Source: an uncultured Anaeromyxobacter sp. (GTDB lineage Bacteria; Myxococcota; Myxococcia; Myxococcales; Anaeromyxobacteraceae). From it: 61,741 nt of DNA. The position numbers were made by a program, and so were the translations under genes. Shown here in pieces: positions 17,182 through 26,299 of this stretch. A model generated the notes under the pieces. It was not told where the DNA came from. It was given only the letters and a program-made list of their open reading frames with translations, and did not search any database. The number at the start of each line of letters is the position of its first letter. The first letter of the stretch is position 1. Where the stretch lies: the NCBI GenBank assembly GCA_903904005.1, contig CAIVAR010000056.1, positions 1 to 61,741 of the forward strand. Direction: 5' to 3'.

Positions 17182-18846
17182 CTACCCGGGCGGCGCGTCG
17201 CGCCCCAGGTAGAGGGTCTGCGACGGGAAGGCGAAGCCGGAGCCCCCCTTCTCGACCACGTCCATCACGCCGAGGAGGAGCTCCTCCTGGATGGCCAGGA
17301 ACTCCGACCGGCTGGTCGTGGCCACGTAGGCGCGGATCTGGACGTCGAGGGAACTCGCGCCGAACGCGACGAACCGCACCCGGAGCCCATCGGCGAGGAC
17401 CCGGGGGTGCCCGGCCAGCAGGTCGTGCAGCGCCGCCAGGATGGCGCGGAGCTTGTCCGGGCTCGTCTCGAATCGGAGCCCGATCCGGGTGTTCACGAGC
17501 ATCCGGTCGCGCCAGGACTCGTTGGCGATGGTCGCCCTCGCCAGCGAACCGTTCGGGATGGTGACGACGGTGCGATCGGGGGTGCGGATCCGCGTGGAGC
17601 GGATGCCGATCGCCTCGACGACCCCCACCGTCTCGCCGACCTTGCACCGGTCGCCGACGCGGAGGGGCCGATCGGCGAAGAGGTTCAAGCCCGCGATGAA
17701 GTTCTCGAGGGTCGACTGGGCCGAGAGCGCGACCGCCAGTCCGCCGACGCCCAGTCCGGCGACGATCCCGTAGACCGGGATGCCGAGCCGGTCCGCGGCT
17801 ACGGCGAGGAGGGCCAGGGCGCCCAGGATCCCGAGCACACGCGCGGCCAGGCGGATGAGGTGCGCATCCACGCTCTCCCGCGGGATGCGCGGGGAGGCGA
17901 GGACCGCCTCGGCCACCACCGGCGCGGAACGCCAGGCCACCCAGGAAGCGGCGACCAGCATGATCGTGGTCGCCACGATCTCCACCGCGCTCCCGACGCT
18001 GCCCACCAGGTTCACCTGGACGAGGGCGAGCCAGGCCCCGAGCGGCGTCGCCACGAGGAGGACGAGCGGAAGGGAGAAGCGCGCGAGCGCCCGGAGGAAC
18101 GGGCCGCGCTCCTCGTTGATGCGCGAGAGCCGGAAGGCGAGCCCCACGATGGGGATGCAGCCGGCGAGGAGCAGGAGGAGCGCGATCCACTTCCAGGCCG
18201 CCTGTCCCCACAGCGAGGCCCGGAGCCATTCCGGCATCGCCAGGACCCACCGGTACGGGATCATCCAGCCTCCTCCTGCGGCGACGATGGCGTGCATGTC
18301 CGGCAGGGGGACCGGTCGAAGGCGCGGCAGGGTGCGCGTCCGCTCGTAGAACTCCTCCGCCCGGGCGACGGTCTCGGGCGAGAAGAGGAACTCGGCCCCG
18401 GACGTCCCCGCCTCCACCCGCACGAGCGTGATCTCGGTGCCCGGGATGGTCCAGCTCCGGGCCGCCGCCTCCTTGCGCAGCGCCATCTGCTCGGCGTCGG
18501 GGACCTCGTCCATCGGCGGGAGCGGGATCCGGCTCAGCGTCTCGAAGAGGGCGAGCGCGGCCGCACGCCCGGCCTTGAGACGGGAGGCCGGCGGCACCTG
18601 CGACAGGTCCACGCAGCGGATGACCTGACGCCCGAGGGCCTGGAGGCTTCCGTACTCCGCCCGGGACTGGGAGGCGATGTACCGGTCGGCCAGTTCCTGG
18701 GCGAGCATGTCCCCGGTCGAGAGGAAGGTCCGGAGCGTGGCGCGAGGACTCGAACGGTCCAGCGGCTGGAGCGGATTCGCCGGCGCCGCGGCGCCGGCGG
18801 AACCGGCCGCTCCGAAAAGGGCGAGGACGAGAAGGAAGCGTCGCAT
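17182..18846 (-). CDS. MscS-family mechanosensitive ion channel
   Basis: A 554-residue protein with a signal-peptide-like start (1-20), an exported domain (about 25-210) and five or so membrane helices (about 215-375). The pore-lining Gly/Ala helix GIVAGLGVGGLAVALSAQST is followed by the conserved beta domain ENFIAGLNLFADRPLRVGDR, VVTIPNGSLARATIANES and the alpha/beta tail. MscS channels open under membrane tension to release solutes in osmotic downshock. The large exported N-terminal domain resembles YnaI/YbiO-type or plant-like long MscS proteins. It is 51 bases downstream of the helical-repeat gene and probably ends that operon. Confidence 0.9.
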   Translation of the reverse strand: MRRFLLVLALFGAAGSAGAAAPANPLQPLDRSSPRATLRTFLSTGDMLAQELADRYIASQSRAEYGSLQALGRQVIRCVDLSQVPPASRLKAGRAAALALFETLSRIPLPPMDEVPDAEQMALRKEAAARSWTIPGTEITLVRVEAGTSGAEFLFSPETVARAEEFYERTRTLPRLRPVPLPDMHAIVAAGGGWMIPYRWVLAMPEWLRASLWGQAAWKWIALLLLLAGCIPIVGLAFRLSRINEERGPFLRALARFSLPLVLLVATPLGAWLALVQVNLVGSVGSAVEIVATTIMLVAASWVAWRSAPVVAEAVLASPRIPRESVDAHLIRLAARVLGILGALALLAVAADRLGIPVYGIVAGLGVGGLAVALSAQSTLENFIAGLNLFADRPLRVGDRCKVGETVGVVEAIGIRSTRIRTPDRTVVTIPNGSLARATIANESWRDRMLVNTRIGLRFETSPDKLRAILAALHDLLAGHPRVLADGLRVRFVAFGASSLDVQIRAYVATTSRSEFLAIQEELLLGVMDVVEKGGSGFAFPSQTLYLGRDAPPG

Positions 18847-18897
18847 TCGGCTTCTTCTACTCCGGGACGGGGTGGGAGGCGAACCGATCCTGTCCGC

Positions 18898-20793
18898 TCA
18901 CCCCTGCTGGGCCTGCGCGCGCTCCACGAGCTCCCGGATCTCGAGCCGCCGGATCGGGCTGCTCGCCATGGCGGCGAGGAGCGCGCGGATCGCCTCGGAG
19001 GGCGAACCGCCCTGCCGCGCCCGCGCGGCCAGCAGCACCAGGTCGGGGAAGCCCATTTCGCCGATGGCGCCCGATTGTACGAGCGCCGAGATCCGCCCCA
19101 GCATCGCGGCGTCCAGCCGGTACCCGGCCAGCGTCTGCAGCGCCACGGCCTGCACGGGCCGGTCGGGATCGGCAGCCAGCCGGAAGAGGAGATCCTCGGC
19201 CTCCGCGGTCTGGGTCTGCCGCACGGCATTGGCGGCGGCGGCACGCACCGGAGGCGCGGGATCCGCAGCGTGGCGCGACACGTCGGCCACGTTCTCGGCC
19301 CGGCCGGCATTGGCCATCGCGGTGAGGAGCACCTGGCGGCGCTCGGGGTCGGCAGCCGACGCCAGCTCCGACCGGACCCGGGCGTTGAACTCGGTGGCCA
19401 GCGGGGCCGACTCCCCCTTCGCGGCGTGGATCGCGGCTCCCAGCGCCGCGGTGGCCGGTCCCTGGCCTGGCCCGGCGGTGGCAGACTCCTCCGCGAGGAG
19501 CCGGATCGTGGCCGGCTCCGGATCGCGGAGGTAGGAGAGGGTCGAGAGCCAGAACGGCCATCCTTCGTCCGACCGGAATGCGGGATCTCCCACCAGTCCG
19601 CGCAACGCACCCTGCGCCGTCGGCGTCCCGGTGGCGACGAGCAGGGTCACCGCGCCCCGACGCCCATCGGGCGGTAGCCCACGGAATCGGGCCGCCAGCC
19701 GCGCGCAGTCCTCCGGGTGGAGCTTGAGCCACGCCGAGCCGCGCCACATGAAGTCGCGGGGCAGATGCTGCCCGGGGACGAGCGCCTCGAGCTGGTCCAG
19801 GATGGACGTCAGGTCGTTTCCGCCGGCGACCCGGGCCAGGACCTCCTCCTCCCGCTCCGCCGTGGCCGGGAGGTCGAGCCGCGCCGGAGGTGCGCCTGCG
19901 ACCGAGGCGAGCAACCTCGCCGCCGCCGGGTCCACCGGCTCCGACAACGTGCCCACCCGGAGGAGGTCGAGAGAGAGGGCGCCGCTCGACTCGAGCACAA
20001 CGGTCCCCGCCCCGCTCTTCACCTCCAGCCGCTCCCGGGACCCGATCCGGCGCAGCTCGCCATGCATGGAGAGAACCACCTCGAGCCTGCTCTCGAGGGC
20101 CTGCTTCATCCCCTCGAGCCCGCGCGGCACGGCATGAAGGGACAGGTAGCGCCGCTTCTCTTTCACGGCCACGTCCTCCGCCACACCCCGGCTGGCGCGC
20201 CAGGACGCCTCGGCCTCGCCGCGCTGGCCGGCCTCCCGGACCTCCCAGGTGCGCGTCCCGACGCGCAGGTCGAGCCGACCGTCCGAGAGGACTGCGACGA
20301 GCGTGCGGCGGAAGAGGGACGGTGCCGAGGGCGGAAAGCGAAGCTCGCGAGGGGAACCGTCCGGCCCCAGGAGCAGCTCGGCTTCCACGCCGGTGAGCTG
20401 GGCACGGGCCGCCTCGAGCGACGGAAGCGACTCCTGCCCGCCCACCTCGACCGAGGCGGCGGTCACCTCGGGGAAGGAGGCCGCGAGGATCGTCGCGCCG
20501 TCCCGCTCCCCCAGCGCCGCCAGCCGGAGCACTCCGTCGAGCGCGTAGCGGGCGCGGATCAGCCCCGCCTGGCCGCCGCCTCCCTGCACGCCGAGCGCGG
20601 CCACCAGGTCCACCGCCTCCTCGCCTCGCCAGGAGATCCGGTAGCGGTACTCCCGGCCGGTCTCGAACCGGAGCGGCGCGCGCAGCCCCCCCAGGAACCA
20701 GCCCGCGGCGAGGATGCCCGCGAGCAGGAGGGCCCCCAACGCGAGGAACCCCGCCCGCCGGCGCGGCGGAGTGCGATGGGCGGCGGACGCCAT
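18898..20793 (-). CDS. Membrane-anchored helical (HEAT-like) repeat protein
   Basis: A 631-residue protein with one N-terminal membrane helix (about 14-36, GFLALGALLLAGILAAGWFL). A beta-rich region follows (about 40-300; starts FETGREYRYRISWRGEEAVD), then an alpha-helical region of HEAT-like repeats (about 380-630; DPAPPVRAAAANAVRQTQ, DPDRPVQAVALQTLAGYR). A beta-rich lipid-facing part followed by helical repeats, with a GxxYxYR start, recalls the vitellogenin N-terminal module of large lipid-transfer proteins. That is a weak resemblance by eye and not an assignment. It starts three bases after the large lipoprotein gene ends, so the two are probably made as a pair at the cell envelope. Confidence 0.75.
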   Translation of the reverse strand: MASAAHRTPPRRRAGFLALGALLLAGILAAGWFLGGLRAPLRFETGREYRYRISWRGEEAVDLVAALGVQGGGGQAGLIRARYALDGVLRLAALGERDGATILAASFPEVTAASVEVGGQESLPSLEAARAQLTGVEAELLLGPDGSPRELRFPPSAPSLFRRTLVAVLSDGRLDLRVGTRTWEVREAGQRGEAEASWRASRGVAEDVAVKEKRRYLSLHAVPRGLEGMKQALESRLEVVLSMHGELRRIGSRERLEVKSGAGTVVLESSGALSLDLLRVGTLSEPVDPAAARLLASVAGAPPARLDLPATAEREEEVLARVAGGNDLTSILDQLEALVPGQHLPRDFMWRGSAWLKLHPEDCARLAARFRGLPPDGRRGAVTLLVATGTPTAQGALRGLVGDPAFRSDEGWPFWLSTLSYLRDPEPATIRLLAEESATAGPGQGPATAALGAAIHAAKGESAPLATEFNARVRSELASAADPERRQVLLTAMANAGRAENVADVSRHAADPAPPVRAAAANAVRQTQTAEAEDLLFRLAADPDRPVQAVALQTLAGYRLDAAMLGRISALVQSGAIGEMGFPDLVLLAARARQGGSPSEAIRALLAAMASSPIRRLEIRELVERAQAQQG

Positions 20794-20796
20794 CGA

Positions 20797-23700
20797 TCAG
20801 GTGCAGCTGCTCGGCCGGCTCCACTTCGCGAGCTTGTCCAGGTTCTTCTCCGTGAGGTTGAAGCTCCGGTCCCAGATCACCGTTCCCTGCCGGAACCCGG
20901 TCCAGTCGAAGAGGGTGATGTCGAACTTCTTGCATAGCGGGCAGGCGCCCACCTTGGCCCAGGCGTAGAACCGGCCCGAGAGCAGGGTCGTCTCCAGCTC
21001 CAGTTTCGAGGTGAGCGCCACCGAGTTGGTGCTCCCGCCGGACGACCCGGGCGGGGTCGTCCGCATCGCCAGCCGGCCGGAGAAGACGGGGCCGATCTCG
21101 ACGACGTCGATCGAGGCACCAACGCCCGCTCCCACGATGCCTGCATCCACACCCCCTTCGACGAAGAGGCTCGTGAACGCCGTGGCGCTGGCGTCGACCG
21201 CTGGCTCGGGCGCGAAGGTCACCGCGGTGTCGATCCCCCACCCGCCCCCGATCCCGTAGGAGACCGAGATCGGGACGGGGCCGATCGAGAAGTAGTAGGT
21301 GTCGGCCCAGCCGGTGAACTCGCTGGTTTGCGTCTTCCGGGAGAGGGGCCAGGTCCGGTCGATCCCGGCGACCCTCACGATGATGGACCCCGACCCCGTC
21401 GTCCCGCTGGCCCTCTCCCCGTGGGCCGAGACGTGCAGGAACTCGGACTCCGAGCTCAGGAAGACGGAGGAGGCCGTGACCGTGGCGTCGAGAACGGAGG
21501 CGTCGGTGAGCCCGTCCTTCGACCAGAAGAAGTTCTCCGCCAGCGTGGCGCCGAAGAGGGCATTTCCGAACTGCTGGCTGGCCGTGTGCACCTCGGTCAT
21601 GGTGGGGGAGGTGCTGCACTGGGGGATGAATGCGGTGGCGACGGCGAAGGCCACCGCGTCCATCTTCTCGGCGCGGGAGATGAAGGTCTCGATGCCCCGG
21701 TGATCGTCCCGGTAGCCGACGGGCGGGTAGAAGACCGGATAGGTGACGGTGGCGGGGTCGTTCGGCGTGGACAGCTCGCCGCAGTGGTAGTGGTTCTTGT
21801 TCATGTCCCCGTCCGCCGCGACCGGGGTGCATCCGCAGACGTCGAACTGGCTCACGCCGGCCACGGGGGAGTTGAGCGGGCACTCGAAGGGGAAGCTGCT
21901 CTTCAGCCGGGTGAAGTTCACGCCGCGCATGAAGCCCATGCACCGCCGCTGGTCGGCCGAGGGACCGACGTTCGGGGAGTCGGCACGGGCCACCATCGGC
22001 AGGTTCATGAGCTGCTCCTCGCGGATCCCCTGGAACCGGTCGACGAACATCTCCGGGAGCCACGTGCACAGCACGTGCGGGTTGGTGGCGAGGCAGCTCG
22101 TGAAGGGCTCCGGCCAACCGCTTTGCGATGCCGCACCGAGCACCGACTCGATGTGCTCGTCGAGCCCCTTCAGGCGCGCCTCCAGGTCGGCCTGCGTGCG
22201 CGAGGCGACGTCGGCCTTCACGGCGACCCAGTCGCGGGCGAACTGCTCGCGCAGGAAGGACCGCTCACGCCAGGAGATGGAGCTGAGCGTGCTCGAGAGC
22301 TCGCCGCGGGCCAGTGCACGGGCGCGCGCGGTAGCGATGATCCCGGACGCCGGCGCCCACAGGACGTCGAGCGCTGGCGTGGCCACGTCACGGCCGGCCA
22401 GGCTCGCCGCCAGCTCCAGCTGCGCCCGCCGGGCGTAGAGGTCGAGCACCTGCTCCCGGCGAAGGCGCATCACCGTCTCCTGGACGGCGGTGATCCCGTA
22501 CCTCACGTAGGCCCCGTAGCTGTCGCCGTGCCAGGCCCAGGTCTCGTTCGTGGAGGCGGTCGTGCAGCCGGCGAGGCCCGAGCAGGGCTGGCTGTAGGAG
22601 GCGAGCGTCCCGGAGAAGATCAGGCGGTGGGCGTGGTCGGCGGCCTTCGCCCCGTCCACCTTCCGCTTCGTCCCCATGAGCAGTTCCTGGACGAGGCTGG
22701 GGGCGCGGGCAACCCCGGCGGTGAGCGGGAAGGACGGGTTGGGAGCGACCGAGAAGAGGTCCGGGTACCAGGAACGGGACACCACGCCCAGGTTCCGAGC
22801 GAGCCAGGCCACGTTGCCGCGGGCGGTGGCGTCGAAGGCGGCCGCCACGCGCAGGATGTCGGGAACATCGCCGAGACCCATGAGGTCCCGCTGCATCCGG
22901 ATCCGGAAGACTGCCCAGTCGTAGTACTTGTGCTTCGCGTAGTCGTCGCAGCTGGCCACGTCCTGGATCTCCTGCTTGTGGATGCCGAACGGGTCGTCGA
23001 AGTAGGCGTTCGACTTCCAGGAGATGTTGGGCTGGAGCTGTCCGTTGCTGACGCAGGTCAGGGAGAGTGGGCCCACGTTCAGGGAGTACTTCCCGGGCGG
23101 AACCACCGGGGTCGGGCTCGGCGCGACGAGCCGTCCCGTGCCCTCCGAGGCAGGGGGCGCTCCCGCCGCGATCGCCGCCGGGACCGGGATGCTGGTCGGC
23201 TCGACTGGCGTCGACACGGACGTGGTCGCGGTGGAAACCGGGTCGAAGGCCAGGGCCGCTCCGATCTCGAGGGTGTCGTACCAGGGGTTGATGCGCGACC
23301 AGATCGTCCCCTGGAGTTGCTCGTCGATCGGCGAGCCGGACACCGCCGTCTGCGGCCTGGGTGGGACGTGGTACTGCCGGCAGGTCATGCCGATCTCGTT
23401 TCCGCCCACATAGCCGTCCGACCGGAAGGTGGTCGGGTAGAGCGCGAGGACGACCCGGCTGCAGATCTTGGGCTGACTCCCCACGGAGCAGTCGGATGGG
23501 AGCGTGCAGGGCCTCCAGTAGTCGTCGCAGGCGGCCGTCTTGAGCCGTTCTGCACTCTGGACCGACGCGAAGGCCTCGTAGCAGCGGGTCACCAGCAGGT
23601 CGGCGCAGGTCGCCGGGAGCGCGGCGTTCTGGCTCGCCATCCACGCCTGATCGATGCACTGGTTGACGGTCGGCTGGGGAACGGTCGAGGCGCAATCGAC

Positions 23701-23814
23701 CGGCGGCGGGACCGGCGGGATCGTCGGGCCGGCCGAGCCGCCGCAGCCGGAGACGAGCGGCGCGGCGACGAGAAGCGCGAGTACGGCGACCGGGGACACG
23801 CGGGAAGGGTTCAC
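20797..23814 (-). CDS. Large Cys-rich lipoprotein, unknown function
   Basis: A 1005-residue protein with a lipoprotein signal (LALLVAAPLVSGCGGS, lipid Cys near residue 24). About 30 cysteines are scattered along it (CASTVPQ, CIDQAW, CADLL, CYEAF, FDVCGC), plus a C-terminal CPLCKK pair; the count suggests many disulfides in an exported protein. The middle is helical (about 300-560) and the last 200 residues are Gly/Ser/Thr-rich and probably beta. No enzyme motif is recognised. The GTG at 23812-23814 has a ribosome site GGAG seven bases upstream. It heads a minus-strand operon with the helical-repeat protein (3-base gap) and MscS. Confidence 0.8.
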   Translation of the reverse strand: MNPSRVSPVAVLALLVAAPLVSGCGGSAGPTIPPVPPPVDCASTVPQPTVNQCIDQAWMASQNAALPATCADLLVTRCYEAFASVQSAERLKTAACDDYWRPCTLPSDCSVGSQPKICSRVVLALYPTTFRSDGYVGGNEIGMTCRQYHVPPRPQTAVSGSPIDEQLQGTIWSRINPWYDTLEIGAALAFDPVSTATTSVSTPVEPTSIPVPAAIAAGAPPASEGTGRLVAPSPTPVVPPGKYSLNVGPLSLTCVSNGQLQPNISWKSNAYFDDPFGIHKQEIQDVASCDDYAKHKYYDWAVFRIRMQRDLMGLGDVPDILRVAAAFDATARGNVAWLARNLGVVSRSWYPDLFSVAPNPSFPLTAGVARAPSLVQELLMGTKRKVDGAKAADHAHRLIFSGTLASYSQPCSGLAGCTTASTNETWAWHGDSYGAYVRYGITAVQETVMRLRREQVLDLYARRAQLELAASLAGRDVATPALDVLWAPASGIIATARARALARGELSSTLSSISWRERSFLREQFARDWVAVKADVASRTQADLEARLKGLDEHIESVLGAASQSGWPEPFTSCLATNPHVLCTWLPEMFVDRFQGIREEQLMNLPMVARADSPNVGPSADQRRCMGFMRGVNFTRLKSSFPFECPLNSPVAGVSQFDVCGCTPVAADGDMNKNHYHCGELSTPNDPATVTYPVFYPPVGYRDDHRGIETFISRAEKMDAVAFAVATAFIPQCSTSPTMTEVHTASQQFGNALFGATLAENFFWSKDGLTDASVLDATVTASSVFLSSESEFLHVSAHGERASGTTGSGSIIVRVAGIDRTWPLSRKTQTSEFTGWADTYYFSIGPVPISVSYGIGGGWGIDTAVTFAPEPAVDASATAFTSLFVEGGVDAGIVGAGVGASIDVVEIGPVFSGRLAMRTTPPGSSGGSTNSVALTSKLELETTLLSGRFYAWAKVGACPLCKKFDITLFDWTGFRQGTVIWDRSFNLTEKNLDKLAKWSRPSSCT

Positions 23815-23919
23815 GGGGAACTCCTGCGGGGTTTGCGGAGGCCAGCGACGTTAGGGAGTCGCCCCGGCTCGTACAAGTCCCCCCCCAACCGGGAGTCCGC
23901 CGGACCCGCTTCACTATGA

Positions 23920-23933
23920 GACTCATATGAGTC
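23920..23933. promoter_or_regulatory. GACTCATATGAGTC palindrome in divergent promoter region
   Basis: A perfect 14-bp palindrome in an AT-richer patch of the 257-base gap between the divergent lipoprotein (23814, minus) and outer-membrane barrel (24072, plus) genes. Its central position fits an operator controlling both. Confidence 0.5.
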
Positions 23934-24071
23934 CAGCGAGGCCGCGGCGCCGCCGTCATGCCCCATCCAGGTCTCTGGACGGCGAAACCGCGTGTGCGAA
24001 CCTCTACGCGCCATGAAGGCGCCGCGGGCCCGGACGGATCCGGCACCCCGCCCGGACGGGAGACAGCACAC

Positions 24072-24719
24072 ATGAGGAAGATGGTTCTCGTGGTTGCAGC
24101 GGTGGCGGGGCTCGCGCTCGCGGGACACGCGCAGGCCCAGGTCACGCTGGACCTGAAGATCGGCTACGCCCTCCCGACGGGAAACATGGGAGCGGGAGAT
24201 TCGCTGTCCAGCGTCTGGGGCGGCGCCATCCCCATCGGGATCGACGCGCTCTACCGCTTCACCCCGAACCTGTCGGCCGGCGTCTTCTTCCAGTGGAACC
24301 CGGCCTTCGCCGCGTCCGGGTTCTGCGCCCGCGAGTACGGGAGCGCCGGGAATTGCTCGGGGTCGGACATGCGCGTCGGCATCGAGGTCGCCTACGCGTT
24401 CCTGCCGGCGGCCTCGTTCAATCCCTGGGTGAGCCTGGGCACCGGATGGGAATGGACCAACATGAGCGGCGACGTCGCGGGCGGGAGGGCCGGCATCACC
24501 TTCAGCGGGTGGGAGTACTTCAACCTCCAGGCCGGCGTGGACTTCCCGTTGGCCCGGATCTTCGCCATCGGCCCCTACCTCGGCTACTCGGGCGGCACCT
24601 ACACGTCCATGACGGGAACCGGCACCAACTCCGGCGCAGGCACCTTGACCATCGATCCGGCGAATCGCGCCTTCCACGGCTGGTTCCAGTTCGGCGTCAA
24701 GGGAGCCCTGAACCTGTAG
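24072..24719 (+). CDS. Outer-membrane beta-barrel protein
   Basis: A 215-residue protein with a clear signal peptide (MRKMVLVVAAVAGLALAGHA, cleavage after AQA). Alternating amphipathic strands typical of an eight-strand barrel follow: LDLKIGYALPTGN, GIDALYRFTPNLSAGVFFQW, MRVGIEVAYAFL, and it closes with WFQFGVKGALNL. The single pair of Cys (SGFCAREY and GNCSG) lies in an extracellular loop. The start ATG at 24072 follows a GGGAGA ribosome site; the longer upstream frame has no signal. It is probably a small porin-like or adhesion barrel. Confidence 0.82.
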   Translation: MRKMVLVVAAVAGLALAGHAQAQVTLDLKIGYALPTGNMGAGDSLSSVWGGAIPIGIDALYRFTPNLSAGVFFQWNPAFAASGFCAREYGSAGNCSGSDMRVGIEVAYAFLPAASFNPWVSLGTGWEWTNMSGDVAGGRAGITFSGWEYFNLQAGVDFPLARIFAIGPYLGYSGGTYTSMTGTGTNSGAGTLTIDPANRAFHGWFQFGVKGALNL

Positions 24720-24843
24720 GGCGCCGAGCCGCGGCCGTCGCGCCGGTCCCCTGTGCGACTCTCCGTCCTGTCTCGTTCGGGGCATGACGGGGCCGTATTG
24801 CCCACGGGTGAACCCGGGCGTGCCACCGATGCCGCCGGTCGCC

Positions 24844-25314
24844 TCACCCCTCGCTCGCGTCCAGGGCCCGAGTCAGCAGACCGACGTGGTTGCGGTCCTG
24901 TCGCGCCAGCGCGGAGAACAGGCCCTGCATCCCCGGCGCGAAGTCCTGGGCCAGGTACTCGGCGTGGACCGACACGAATCGTGACTCGAAGTCGATCACC
25001 TTCTGGAGGATCTCGGCCGGTTCGTCGAGACTCCGTCCGTCGGCGCCCACCTCCATCAAGGCGACCAGTTCCGCCTCCATCGCCCTCAGGGTCCCGGCGA
25101 GCCGGTCCCTCGCCGCGTCGCCCAGGTCCTCGTTCGTCCGATGCTGGGCCAGCGCGCGGATCCGGTCCGCGTGCTGCTCTTCCTCCACCGCGAGTGCGTT
25201 GAACAGCTCCCGGAGGTCGGCACGCTCCCCGTAACGGATGGCGAGGACGCCGTAGAGGCTCTGCGCCAGGGTTTCCATCCGCGCCGCGGACTCCAGGCAT
25301 TCGACGGGAGTCAT
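24844..25314 (-). CDS. Ferritin-like / rubrerythrin-type four-helix protein
   Basis: A 156-residue all-helical protein with the di-iron pattern of rubrerythrin-like domains: an N-terminal Glu in ECLESAARMETLAQ, ExxH in VEEEQHADRI, a third-helix Glu in DFESRFVSVHAEYLAQ, and DxxH instead of ExxH in the last helix (QDRNH). It lacks the rubredoxin tail. Such proteins reduce peroxide or act in iron handling. A close full-length copy lies at 60555. It is seven bases upstream of the secreted WxCxGxxC gene on the complementary map but transcribed ahead of nothing else; convergent with the barrel gene. Confidence 0.75.
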   Translation of the reverse strand: MTPVECLESAARMETLAQSLYGVLAIRYGERADLRELFNALAVEEEQHADRIRALAQHRTNEDLGDAARDRLAGTLRAMEAELVALMEVGADGRSLDEPAEILQKVIDFESRFVSVHAEYLAQDFAPGMQGLFSALARQDRNHVGLLTRALDASEG

Positions 25315-25321
25315 GGTCTCC

Positions 25322-25780
25322 TCACAGCATGCCGGTCGCGCCCGTCCAGGAACCGGCCGGTGAACCCGCCGGACGGGTCGGGGCTGGACTCGGACTCGCC
25401 GCGGCGGCGACGGGCTTCGCCTGGATCGCCCCGCCGGTGGGCGTCGGCTTGTTCTTCGGGACGGGCGCGGGCGCCGGCTCCGGCACCCGGCAGTTGATCA
25501 GGATCTTCCCGCCCCCGATGAAGTTCTTCACCTCCCCGACCTTCTGGCCGAGTTCCTGGCAGGCGCCCTCTGCGCTGATCGCGTGGCCTCGCCCCCGGCA
25601 CCGGGTCCCGTCGCACTTCCAGTCGATCCCACCCAGCTTGAACGGGGGAAACTTCTTCGGCTTCACCGGGTTCGAGAGCGTGGCGGAGAAGGTCTCCGGC
25701 GGCGGGCTTCCGGCGGCGGCAGGAGTTGCCAGGAGGAGCAGGAGAAGTCCTCCGGCGACGGTTCGTGCGGTCGAGATCAT
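25322..25780 (-). CDS. Secreted protein with WxCxGxxC motif (paralogue of 8990)
   Basis: A 152-residue protein with a signal peptide (MISTARTVAGGLLLLLLATP, cleavage near AAA). The conserved block GGIDWKCDGTRC ... ACQELGQKVGEVKNF is followed by ILINCRVPEP and then a Pro/Ala/Lys-rich tail. The block is shared with the protein at 8990. The start at 25780 was chosen because the signal peptide begins there; the frame is open further upstream but encodes Arg-rich noise. Its stop lies seven bases before the ferritin-like gene, so the two form a likely operon. Function unknown. Confidence 0.7.
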   Translation of the reverse strand: MISTARTVAGGLLLLLLATPAAAGSPPPETFSATLSNPVKPKKFPPFKLGGIDWKCDGTRCRGRGHAISAEGACQELGQKVGEVKNFIGGGKILINCRVPEPAPAPVPKNKPTPTGGAIQAKPVAAAASPSPAPTRPAGSPAGSWTGATGML

Positions 25781-26059
25781 GCGAATCACTCCCTGTTCGT
25801 CGAGGAACTTCACCCTTCGCTCGAGACCCTTCGCTCGAGGACGACGGTATGAAGCCGACGGCACGGGGATCAAGGGGGGTGGCGTCATGCCGAGAGTGAA
25901 CTTCTCGCCTCGTGAATTTTTCGCGCGGGACGCTGTGGACTCCACAGTCGTCCGGCCCGCGCCCCGTCTCGCGCCCGGCGTGGCGCACCCGACCGGCGTT
26001 GAGAACATCTCAGCCGTCGCGCGGGATCACGATGTCAGGATGCCTCGGCTCTCCTGTCT

Positions 26060-26088
26060 TTGACATGGGGTTTGCCTCGGGCTGGTAC
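26060..26088 (+). promoter_or_regulatory. Possible promoter of small HTH gene
   Basis: A perfect -35 TTGACA (26060-26065) with a 17-base spacer to a poor -10 TGGTAC (26083-26088). Transcription would begin only a few bases before the ATG at 26098, which would make the mRNA nearly leaderless. Confidence 0.35.
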
Positions 26089-26097
26089 CATGCCCGC

Positions 26098-26274
26098 ATG
26101 CCCGACCCCGCCGACCTGCTCACCGCTTCCAAGATCGCCGCGCAGCTCTCCGTCTCCGACGCCAAGGTGAAGAAGGCCATCGCCGCCATCGGCCTGAAGC
26201 CCACCGCGAAGAAGGGCGTCTGCAACCTCTACGCGAAGTCGGACGTGGCGAAGATCAAGAAGGCGCTGACGTAG
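26098..26274 (+). CDS. Very small helix-turn-helix protein
   Basis: A 58-residue protein, LLTASKIAAQLSVSDAKVKK then AIAAIGLKPTAKKGVCNLYA, that reads like a single winged-helix/MerR-style DNA-binding unit followed by a basic wing and recognition end (SDVAKIKKAL). It has no effector domain. The ATG at 26098 is preferred over an in-frame ATG at 26065 that overlaps the predicted -35 box. Convergent with the phosphofructokinase gene (25-base gap). Role unknown; it could be an excisionase-like or accessory regulator. Confidence 0.7.
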   Translation: MPDPADLLTASKIAAQLSVSDAKVKKAIAAIGLKPTAKKGVCNLYAKSDVAKIKKALT

Positions 26275-26299
26275 GGGACGCGCAGCCCGTCCGGGCCGG

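Noticed and set aside
18857-22117. A 1086-codon minus frame over the lipoprotein and helical-repeat genes
   Set aside because: Same-strand +1/+2 shadow with low-complexity GAR-rich translation; the real frames have signal peptides and start sites.
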